In this document: in pieces, positions 24,501 through 36,500 of the stretch
Position numbering within the stretch: position 1 is the stretch's first letter
How the letters are laid out: each line of letters opens with the position of its first letter
Assembly: GCF_000003815.2 (NCBI RefSeq)
Contig: NC_049994.1
Location: forward strand, 3,457,532 to 3,521,531
Direction: 5' to 3'
DNA length: 64,000 nucleotides
From: Branchiostoma floridae
Taxonomy: Eukaryota > Chordata > Leptocardii > Amphioxiformes > Branchiostomatidae
Made by a program: the position numbers and the translations under genes
Notes under the pieces: model-generated
What the model was told of the DNA's origin: nothing
What the model saw: only the letters and a program-made list of their open reading frames with translations
Database searches by the model: none

Positions 24501-27500
24501 CCCCGCCGTGCCACGCCCCGGATTTGTGCCCTTGGGAAAGTCACTTTACACAACCTTCCTCACTTCACCCAGGTGTAAAAATGTGTACCTTCTGTCTGTA
24601 CCGTGTATGTGGCAGTGTTAATATAAGTTACCAAAACTTGAGTTCAGTGCCACATTGTCCCAGTCTGTACAAAAAGCAAAATAAATAAAAAATTCATATG
24701 TAAATGGTGATGTTTTCGCAACTAAGACGTTTACAGTCTATCGTTGCACTTTTATTGACGAAAGGAGGACTTACTAGACGTATAAAACAGTGATCAACAG
24801 TCCAGGCTTCCATAACGTTTAAGTAATGTACATGTTTGTTTTCGACAGTGTCCTTTGCACCTCCAACTGAGTCTATCGTTGACAAGGTCCTTCAAGTGCT
24901 CTGTGTGAACATTGACAGGCTGTATACATATAATAACTGTCGACACAATCTCTGTTGCCATGGTAACAGTCACGACATGATGGAAACAGTTTGCCCATCG
25001 TTCTACTCGAAAAACCCTTCTCTATTGCATGTATTCATGACCAATCGCACGTATGCCACTCCATGTGGGCCGCATGTAGAACAATGTAGGTTTATTTCAG
25101 GAAGGCAATATTGGATTTACGGATTTCTTCAATTCCCACGTCCATATAAGAACACCTCCGAGCCGCTGACTCAACATAAAATGTTAGCGGCTTAGAAGGG
25201 GCAGTAAAATGTGTACAGTCAGAGGGACAGGAGAGACACCATGAAGCGAGAGTCTATCCATCTAAAAAATACATCTACAGCAAACTCCGTTATTACCCTT
25301 GCAGACAGTATTAACAATGATATCGGGTGTATATCGGGTATATTTGCAGCCAGTGCCATAGGCAGGTACCCAATGTGTTGAGTAATGAGGCTGTTTAACG
25401 TGGTCGAGGCACCTCCTCGAGCACGGGACCCCCGTTTAACCCCTGGGTAAATGAGAAAGAAAATCCTTTCATCCATATAAAACACACGAAAGAGCTTTAA
25501 ATGAAACTTGGTGAAAGTTAGTACGTTAAGTCAACCTTGCAAGTGGAGTTCTTGCAAGTCCAGATAAGCTTTAGAAGGTTTGGGATTGAATAACATAAAC
25601 TTGGTTGACCTATATATGTGAGCGTGATCCAAATGCTTATTTTCGATACCTGATAGTGCAATCTGACGGTGCCACTGTCAATGCTTTTAAACAAGCAGAC
25701 TTGTTGACCTCTTCTCAATAATGGTGTATGTTGAGTTCCTTCAAGTTCGCAAAAGCTCCTGTATACGGAATGGATCTGAGCTTGAGGTACATGACAGACG
25801 AGCAGCTGAGTAAATTTCTATTGGCTTTGAGTGATCATTTAAGAAAGCAATAGAGCGAAGAAACATTTTGAGAGAAAGCCATCTTAATGCCAAAGTGAAT
25901 GGCTAATATTTTCACACACAGCTAATTGTTCATAAGCTAAATACCGTCGAACTTTTATTCACGAAAGCCGTTATTAGAAGTGGGAAGTAGTAATCCACAC
26001 TGCCCGTAGCCAGGATTTTTGTTGGGGGGGGGGGGGTTCTTTAGAGTACTTGTGGGACCATCGAGCGCCGCAGGCGCGAGACTCACGCCTTCGGCGTGAG
26101 CTGCCTAGGGGGTCCGGGGGCATGCTCCCCCGGAAAAAATTGAAATCTTGATCCTCTAAAATGCCATTTCCTGCATTTTGACAGGAAAAATTTACTACCT
26201 AAGTTTACTGTAATGGAATTTCTATTAAAATACACAGGTCCGGGGAAATTTTGAAATCTGGACCCTCTGAAAAGCCATTTCCTGCACTTTCTGGGGCAAA
26301 TTTTGCTGATAGAATCACTAAGATTGAAGTGTCTATCGGTGAAAAATGCAAATCAGTCATGCCTTTGAAAAAAATCTTGGACATGGAAAAGTGGACCTTT
26401 GAGTGTGAAAAAGTGGACCTTTGAGCGTGTGGGGGGGGTTCTTTCGAACCCCCCGAACCCCCCCCTGGCTACGGGCATGCCGTGACAGTCGAGCTTCACA
26501 TATGTTTCTAGCTGCCTAGACACTGTGTTTTGAATCTCCAAGCCTCTCAAAGGCTCTCTCTCTGGATCCATAATTAGCAAGTGCTCTGCGTGAACGTAAC
26601 GATGACAGCCTGTAATAACCGTCTACACAATCGAACCAAACCTCTTGCATGTATTCATGATGATTCGCACGTATATTACTCCACGTGGGCCGCATATACA
26701 GCGATGTAGGCTTATTTCAGGAAGGCGATATTGGATTTACGGATTTCTGCCCACGTCCATATAAAAGTACCTCCGAGCCGCCGATTCTATATAAAATGTT
26801 CTCAGCTTAGAAGAAGTGATAGAGTGGAAACAATGCTATCAAGATAGGAGGGACGCCATGAAGTAAGCGTTATCGTATCATTAATCATCCTTTAGTCGCC
26901 AAACTTTGCACGGTGCCAGAACACTTTACAAAGGGTCAGAAAATACGGCAAACTTTGTTATTACACTTACACATAGCAGTAACCCCTAGTTAAATGATAA
27001 AGAAAATCCTGTCATCTATATAGGACACACGAAAGAGCTTTAGATAAGTAAAGTGAAACTTGGCGGAAGTCAGTCTGGTAAGTTAACCTTACAAGTGGAG
27101 TTCAACTACAAAATAAGCTTTTGGAACTCACGAAAGAGCTTTAGATAAGTAAAATGAAACTTGGTGCAAGTCATTACGGTAAGTCAACCTTGCAAGTGAA
27201 TTTGAATGTCCAAATAAGCATTTAGAAGGTTTGGGACTTTATAACGTAAACCTGGTTGACCTATGAGCGTGATCCTAATGCTTATTTTCGATACCTGCTA
27301 GTGCAATCTGACGGTGCCACTGTCAATGCTTTTAAACAAGCAGACTTGTTGACCTCTTCTCGATAATGGTGTATGTTGAGTTGCTTCAAGTTCGCAAAAG
27401 CTCAGTTATACGGAAAGAATCGGAGCTTAAGGTACTTGCCAGACGAGCAGCTGAGTACAGTAGGTGTACATTCTTATTGACTTTGAGTGATCATTTGAGA

Positions 27501-30500
27501 AAGCAACGGAGCGAAGACAAATTTTGAAACAACGCCATCTAAATGCCAAACGTGAATGGCCAATATTTTCGCAGATAATATGATCACAGGCTATTAAAAG
27601 TGCTAAATACCGTAACACGATAATTTACATAAGATGTTAGTAGTATAATGCAGTAGTTAACAGTCTGCCTGGACACTGTGTTTTGCATATCCAACGGGAT
27701 CTTTCATTGGCAAGGTCCATGAAGTGCTCTGTGTGAACGTTGAGAATTTTTAAAAGCTCGCTACAAAAATTGATCCAACTACATTTGATGTATTCATAAC
27801 AAACAGCACATATGCCTCTCCATATGGGGACATATAAAGCGACGTAGGCTTATTTCAGGAAGGCAATATTGGATGAAGGGATTTCCCGCGTCCATGCAAT
27901 AGAAACACCTTGGAGCCGCTGACTCAACATAAAAAGTTAGAAGCTTAGAAGAATCCATAAAATGTGAACAATGCGAGAGCGGAGAGACACCATGAAGCGA
28001 GAGTTTATCCATCTGTAGTGGCCAACATTGGCGAGGAGCCAGAATACACCTATCATGGTCAGAAAATACAGCAAACTTCGTGATCACATTTGCACATAGC
28101 AGTAAATGATCAAGAAAATCCTTTCATCTATATAGAACACACGAAAGAGCTTTAGATATATCAAAATGAAACTTGGTGAAAGTCACCTAGGTAAGTCAAC
28201 CATGTAACTACCAACTATCAAATAAGCTTTGAAGGTTTAGGATTCAGTGAAGTAAATCGTAAGGAACATTTTCGGCAATTTCTAGAAGTGCAATGGACTG
28301 CCATCGCTTTTATAGACGAGCAGACCGAATCACCTCAGCCATTCTGATATATAATAAATGGTGTATGTTAGGTTTCTTCAAGCAAAAGTTGACCGTTGTA
28401 CGAAATGAAATTGAGCCAAATGTAATGGAACAAATCCATCCTTGCTAGAAATCAGCTGAGTACATTCTTATTGGATTTGAGACATCATTCAAAAAAGCAA
28501 CAGAGCGAAGAAACATTTTTAAGGACGCCCTCTAAAACGTGATACCTGTATTTGACTGAGATTGATATTGAGACCATACGTGAAAGGCCGATATTTTCTT
28601 CGGAGCAATTGGGTGACATGCAATTAAGAACAGTGAATAGCGTCGCATTTTTTTGTCACAAAAGGCTTTAGTAGTATAAAGTAGTAATCAACAGTCTAGC
28701 TTCCCATATGTTTTTAAATGCCTGGATCGACAGTGTACATGTGCTTTGCATCTCCAACTGAATTTATCATTGGCAAGGTTCTCGAAGTTCTCTTTGTGAA
28801 CGTCTAAAGCCTGTAAGAACTGTCTACACAATCTACACAATTTTATTTCATGTATTCATTACGATTCGTACATACACATGTCGCTTCATGTGGGGCCGCA
28901 TATACACGTAGAGCGATGGAGGCTTATTTCAGTAAGGCGATATTGCATTAAGGGATTTCTAGCCCGCGTCCATGCAATAAAATCACCTCCGAACAGCTGA
29001 CTCTATATGAAAAGTTAGCAGCTTAGAAGAAGCGGTAAAATGGAAACAATGCTATCAAGAGCGGAGAGACATCATGAAGCGAGAGTCTATCCATCTATAG
29101 TGGCCAACATTGGCACGGAGCCAGAATTAAACCTATTATGGTCAGAAAATACAGCAAACTTCGAGATTACATTTGCACATAGCAGTAACCGCTGGGTAAA
29201 TGGGAAGGAAAATCCTTTCATCCACATTCAACACGCGAAATAGCTTTAGATAAGTAATATGAAACTGTCAGGATGGTAAGTCAACATTACAAGTGGAGTT
29301 TAACTTTCAAGCAAGCTGTAAGATGGTTTAAGATCTAGCCTGACTAAAATCGCGCCCCTAGCGGCCGGCCCTACGATTGCCGCCGCCCTAGGGGGGGGGG
29401 GGGGGGGGGGGGGGATCATTAACTCCAGCCAGCCAGAGCTTGTGTAAACACCTTCTAGTTTAAGATCCTGTAATGTTAACCTGGTTGACCTGGTTGACTA
29501 CTGAACGTGATCCTTAAACTCTTTTCGATAACGTCTAGCGCAATACTACGGCATCATTGCAAATATTTCAAAAACATGTATAACCAATCTCATTTACTCT
29601 TCTCAATAACAGTGTGTGTTGAGTTCCTTCAAGTGTGCAAAAGCTCCGTTATACGGGATAAATTTGTGCTAAAGGTTCTTGACAGACTAGCAGCTGAGTA
29701 AATTCTAATTGGATTTGAGTGACAATTTAAAAAAAGAAACAGAGCGAAGAAAATTTGTGTAAAATGTCCTCTACCCATACGTAAGTGACAGATATGTTAT
29801 CAGCTAATGTGGTCACAGGCTATCACAAAAGGCAAAATAACGTCGCATTGTTTTTCATTGAAGGCGTTAATTGTAGAAAGCATGCAGTAATTGACAGTCT
29901 AGCTTTCCATGAATTTCTACCTTCCTGGACAGTGTGTTTTTTATCTCCAGCTTGCCCTATCATTGACAAGGTCCTTCCGGTTCTTTGTGTGAACGTTGAG
30001 AGGTTGTATTAACTGGCTACAAAATCAAACCAACCCTACATTTCATTACGAATCACACATATGTCACTCTATGTTGGACCGCACCAAGCGATGTAGGCTT
30101 ACTTCAGGAAGGCGATATTGGATTTATGTATTTCTTCCCAAGTCCATATAAAAACACCTCCTAGCCGCTGGCTCAACATCAAATGTTAGCACCTTAGAAG
30201 AAGCGGTAAAATGTGAACATTTGCGAGAGCGAAGAGACACTATGAAGAGAGAGTCTATCCATCTATAGTTGCTTTGGCACGGAGCCAGAACACGCTTATA
30301 AGGATCAGAAAATAAAGCAAACTCCGTGATTACATTTGCACATAGCAGTAACCCCTGGGTAAATGAGAAAGAAGATCCTTTAATCCATATAGAACACACG
30401 AAATGGTAAGTCAACCATGCAACTACTAACTATCAAATAATCTTTGAAGGTTTAGGATTCAGTGAAGTAAATCGTAATGCACATTTTCGGCAATATCTAG

Positions 30501-33500
30501 AAGTGCAATGGGCTGCCATCGCTTTTATAGACGAGCAGACCGAATCACCTCAGCCATTTTGTTATGTAATAAATGTTGTATGTTAGGGTTCGTCAAGCAA
30601 AAGTTGACCGTTGTACGAAATGAAATTGAGCTACATGTAATGAAACAAATCCTTCCTTGCCAGAAGAGCGACTGAGTACATTCTTATTGGATTTGAGGCA
30701 TCATTAAGAAAAGCAACAGAGCGAAGAACATTTTTAAGGACGCCCTCTAAAACGTGATACCTGTATTTGACTGAGATTGATATTAAGACCATACGTGAAA
30801 GGCCGATATTTTCGGAGCTATTAGGTTGACATGCAATTAAAAACACTGAATAGCGTCGCATTTTTTTTCACGAAAGGCTTTAATAGTATAAAGTAGTAAT
30901 CAACAGTCTAGATTCTCATACGTTTTTAAATGCCTAGACACTGTGCATATGCTCTGCATCTCCAACTGAATTTATCATTGGCAAGGTCCTCGAAGTCCTC
31001 TATGTGAACGTCGAGAGCATGTAATAACTGGCAACAAAAATCGAACCAACGCTATTTCATTTATTCATGGCGAATAGTCCACTACATATGGGGTCACATA
31101 GAGTAATGTAGGCTCTTTGCAGCAAGACGATGTATGGCATTTGCGGATTTGCTCTACCCTCCATGAAAAAGCACCTCCGAGGCACTGGTTCTACAAAGAA
31201 ATGTTACCAGCTAGGAAGAAGCGGTAGAATGTGAGCAATGAAGCGAGAGTTTATCCTTGTATAGTTGCCAAGTTTTGCATGCGTACGGTGCCAGAAAACA
31301 GCCTTAAGGGTCAAAAACGTGTGATTACACTTGCACATAGCAGTAACTCCTGGGTAAATGGGAAAGAAAATCCTTTCATCTATATGAAATACACGAAATA
31401 GCTTTAGATAAGTAAAATGAAACTTGGCGGCTGTCCGGATGGTAAGTCAACCCTACAAGATTACAGGACGGTGGGTCAACCTTACAGTTCAACTACATGT
31501 ATCAGAAAAGCTTTAGAGGGTTTGGGATTCGGTAAAATAAACCTGGTTGACCTCTTAGTGTGATCCTAAAGCTTCTTGTAGATGACATCTAGTGCAATGC
31601 GACAGTGCCTTGGGCTCCTTCAATTTTTTAAAAGCTCCGTTATACGAAATGGATTTGAGCTAAATGTACTTGACATACGAGCAACTTAGTGCATGCTAAT
31701 TGGCTTTGAGCAAATCTTTAAGAAAGCAACAGAGCGAAGAATCATGTTGTACGTACGATATCTAAATTTTATATTCAAATGGTCGATATCTTAGCGGCCA
31801 ACAGGGCCACCTGCTAAGGCGGAATACCATCTCATAGTTATTCACTAAAGTAATATTTGCCCATAAGTAGCCGTTTGGAGACATTTTAAGTTTTTAAACT
31901 TTAAAAAGCGGAAATCTCAATGGACAACGCTAAATGGTGCCGAAATTGCACAGACTTTGCAAATTTGTTATGATTTTCTTTTATGGTCACACTAACTTGC
32001 GACGCATTTGCGTAAGAGGGATACTATTGAATAGCCAGGTTGAAGAAATCACAGTGTTGTCAAAAATTAAAAACCAATGTACAATGACTAATAGATGTTT
32101 TAAAAAGACATTCGCAATGATGATGTTTACATATCATTCCTGATCACTTGCTAATTGCGAAAAAAAAGTAATTCTAGGCGACAAGTTTGCACCTATTGGC
32201 GCTGATTAGCGCCCATTGGAAATTACTGGCGCAATTATATTTGGCAAGATATCCGCAGATGTCTTTCTCAAACTTGCATGGGAAAAGCACCTTAATGTTT
32301 CAACGAAGAAGACGGGGTTCAGAGGAGGGACAATGATCTAGTTCACACCTTTAACCAAAGTCTTATATTGTAAGCGAATATAACAAAAAGACGGTTGGAA
32401 AAAATAAGTTCTTGATCCCCTCCCACGAAATACCTTAAGAGACAAACTTCTTGGAACACCAAAGTAACTTCAGTGAGTGATTAATGATATGTTTTATGGC
32501 TATCTGTTGTTTCCTTGGACGAAGTTTTTTTATGACAGTTTTATCTTACTCCTGACTCAGCTTACAGATCCATCCATCAATTTTATGACCGTAGGCAGTG
32601 GCGCGATTGTATGGGATATAAATGGTTTGCGGTAATAAAACATTGGTGAATGTGATCCAGTAATGAAGACTGCATTTTCGCTATCTTTACGATCGGCACT
32701 GCATGCAACAAAACCGACGGAATTTTTTTACATCTTTTTAAAATTTATTTTCCCATTACAATGAATGGAGAGGGACAATGGGGTGACATAAATCACCTCT
32801 GCCAGTCGTCTCCCCGAAAATGTATTTTTAGCCCATCCCTGAACTTCAATTTTTCCACAAGCATATTGAACTTGAAATCTATAAACAACCTCTCTCTTCC
32901 CCCACTCTCTCTCTCTCTCCCTCTTTATCTATCCATCTATCTTTATCTCTATGTGTGTAATTGACATTTTAAAAACATTTCTTGTTTTCAATATCATTCT
33001 ATATTGCTTAATGACGGTATTTATAAACTTGCATGGTTGCTAAGATAAGTAAAGAAGGAAATTATGAAACCTGAACCATGCAAACAGTTACTTTGTTAAC
33101 ATAGTTAATGAGGAAATGAGAGAATATCATTATTTGCTGAGATTAGACTGTTTTACTTGTATTATTTTGGTAGAGAAGATGGTCAGTTGATCTGATTTAT
33201 GCAAATGATAACCTTCTTTACACAACCATATATTTGAATACGTCACAGCAAAAGGTTGATAAATTGGTAAAAGTATGTATAAGGTCATGGACCTTGCTGA
33301 TCATAAATTTGGGACGGTACATAGAAATATAAGCAACTACTGTAAATGCATTTAAGTTCGCGGGGCTTTGATTTCGCGGTTTATAGCGGGAAAATGGACT
33401 TTTCGCGGTGCTTATAATTTCGCGGTAGTACCATGCACTGTAGTCTCTTACTATTACGGAAAAATGTTCGCGGTGGTTTTAAATTCGCAGCGAAGCGGCC

Positions 33501-36500
33501 GTCGCGAAAACCGCGAACATTAATCTACCGCGAACATTTTTGCATTTACAGTATATGATTTTTGCCGTAACAATTTAGGTGTTGGAATTTCTAATACACT
33601 GAATTCAGGTAGGAAAAAAATACCAGAATTGGAATTTGTATAAATGCAATACTTAACATTCTTTTTTTTTTTCGGTCATTATTTTCAGATACCTGGTGAT
33701 CATGTCACCTCAGATCCCTCGGATGTCCCCCCGTGTGGTTGCCCTGACTATTCTGGCCGTGTGGGTCATCTCTATGCTACTGGCGGTCCCGGCTGCACAT
33801 TTCTCACAGGCGGTACCATACGTCACACAGGGGGGCGCCTTCTGCGGGCAGGTCTGGAAGATCCATCACGCGAAAAGGTGGGGGAAACTTAAGTCATCCT
33901 TCTTCAGGCACTTGAGTCATCCTCCTCCTAAAAAATTCATTTTCAATTACGCCTCAGTATGGGGTAAAATGTCTTTAACGATGTATGTAAAGAACTGTCT
34001 AGATCTTATACAACTTGGGGGGGGGGGGGGGGGGCTATCTCACCGGACCATATGCCTATCAGCGCTAGGAAATTGCGCCAACTTTACAAATTTGTACTAT
34101 TTTCCCCCCCTTGAAACAACACTGACGGGCGANNNNNNNNNNNNNNNNNNNNNNNNNNNNNNNNNNNNNNNNNNNNNNNNNNNNNNNNNNNNNNNNNNNN
34201 NNNNNNNNNNNNNNNNNNNNNNNNNNNNNNNNACATGTCTATTTGCACTAGGAAATTGAGTCAACTTTTCAAATTCATGCTATCTTTTTCTTCTTGAAAT
34301 CACACTGACGTGCAACGCATTTTGGTAATATTAAGTCCAATTGACTGTCTCGATCTTACAACGTAGGAGGGTATCTCATGATCGTTGGACCGTGCGTATT
34401 TGCACTAGGAAATTGTGCAAACTTTACAAATTTGTGCTTTTTTTTCTTCATTTGGAAATCACACTGACGTCTTTCGGCGATGTAAAGTCCAGTTGAGCAG
34501 TTTTTATTTTTATTTTTAAATTGCATCATTGATACTAAATGGAAAAAGATAACATTAATGTACAATCATAATTAGAACTGCAAAAAGATATTTTTTATTC
34601 ATGAATACATGAAAATATCAAATAGCAAGGACAATTCAGCGCCGCACCCAAATAAAATAAAAGTGCCACATAACATAGTAGAATTGATGATAAATCATTA
34701 AAAAGATATTTGGCAGTGATTTCTTTCATGATACTTTGCGCATCATGTGTAGGTATCATGGAATTATTTCATGACTCTGATAAAAGTTTTTTAAGTCAAA
34801 TTTTCATGTTAAAAATGTCCAGCCAAGCAACCGTTTGCGAATATCTAACCCACTTTAAGTCCACTGATATACTCCTTAAACGTCAACCTTCTTCAAGAAC
34901 GTTTATGAAATATTAATTTTCAATTACTCCTCAGTATGGGGCAAGCCGTCTCCAACGATGCATGTAAAGAACAGTCTAGACCATATGCGTATAACATCCT
35001 TCAGTGGATATTTTGTATTACAATCTTTATTCAAGTGTTAACTTGAAAGTTCATCTGTGTTGGTAGAAGTACTCATGAACAAGATGAACTGTAATTTTCA
35101 ACACAAAAAAAATGAACTCAAATTGTTTATTCCTTGACAAAGACTGGAGCTGATCAGTTGAAAATCTTGGTAACTTAATTTTTTTTTTTTGTTCACTGTG
35201 TTCCAGAGTTCGTTAAAATGTTTATTAGCGGTATTGAAATGCTGTATAATGAAGTTGAATAAAAATATCATACTTCATTTTATCTCTGAATCCTTTAGCA
35301 TTCTTTTATGTATCAAATATTAGTCCTTTAGAGTGTTGTATATGTGTTCTTATTCTAAAAAAAATCTGAATACTTTATTATTTTTTCTTATTTATCAACG
35401 ACTAGCTCTTTGTAGTTTTTCGTAGGAGTTTTTATTTTAAACGCTAAATACTTAATGATTTTTTAATGTATCAAAAACTAGGTCTATAGCAGTTTTGTGT
35501 AGTTAGGCCAAGATTTGTGAACGTTTAAAATAAATGTTCTTGTTTTCTTTATTTCTAGCTACAAGGCGTACTACCTGTTCATGCTGGTGTTCGAGTTCAT
35601 CATTCCAGTACTCATCATGTGCTTCTGCTACTTCCGGATCGGAATGCGAATATGGTGAGAAAAAATGACATTATTTTCATACACATTTTAGTATACTTAT
35701 ACGGGAATTATCTTTTTTCGCAGTCACTCAAGATCTTTTTAAAAACTTTGAGCTAGATTTTTTTATATACAAGTATGATCTGCTAAATGATGACTTCACC
35801 GAATATAGGTTTGTTGTGCACATTTATTTTTTATCTAATTTTTGTATAGATGATTTAGATGACAGGATGAGATGATGATGCTTCAGATGATGATTAGAAT
35901 TGATAGCGATGTAAATGGTGTTGATGATGATATTCATTATAATGATGTACATGATGATGATGATTATGATGTAGATGATGAGAATGACCTAGTTGATGAT
36001 AATTGTGATGATGGTTAGGAAAATGATATTGCTATAGATGATTATGATAATAATGATGATGATGATAATGTTAATGATGATATATGCCCGCTACCTATTC
36101 CATGTCATTCCCTCGGAATAGATATAGACATGGTTGAATGTGTGATCTGGAGTAATTCATTGAACTATACTTATCACATCACACACGTCTTAAATAATCT
36201 TTTAACACTGTTACATTTACACAGGTTCCGAACTATCCCCGGACACCCCACCCAGTCCCAGCAAGCCAACGTGCAGAACTCTAAAGAGAAAGTCATCCGC
36301 CTCCTCATCGTCATCGTGGGGCTCTTCATCCTGTGCTGGCTCCCGTACTACGTCTACGCCGTCATCCGCGACTTCTTCCCGTATGTCCTCCAGCTCACCG
36401 CACACAACACCACCATCTACTTCATCGTGGAGGCAATCGGCATCGCCAACAGTATGATCAACACCGTTGTCTACATCGGCATGAACCACAACGCCAGAAA

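Larger units (their letters stand above)
21370..31800 (+). repeat. Array of a ~1.1-kb unit filling receptor intron 1
   Basis: The landmark CACCTCCGAGCCGCTGACTC (or close variants) lies near 22545, 25155, 26768, 27908, 28986, 30152 and 31172. Spacing among the last five is 1.02-1.17 kb. Larger gaps are explained by inserted elements: LINE 22999-23377, SINE 24438-24692 and TIR element 26001-26477. A composite SINE sits in the first unit. Units share AAATGAGAAAGAAAATCC, GCGAGAG..CCATGAAG and TCCAACTGAATCTATCATTG-type segments. The small ORFs are not conserved between units. Confidence 0.8.

Noticed and set aside
36217-36489. 90-aa minus-strand acidic ORF over receptor exon 4
   Set aside because: It is the antisense shadow of a GC-rich coding exon with a clear sense-strand product.
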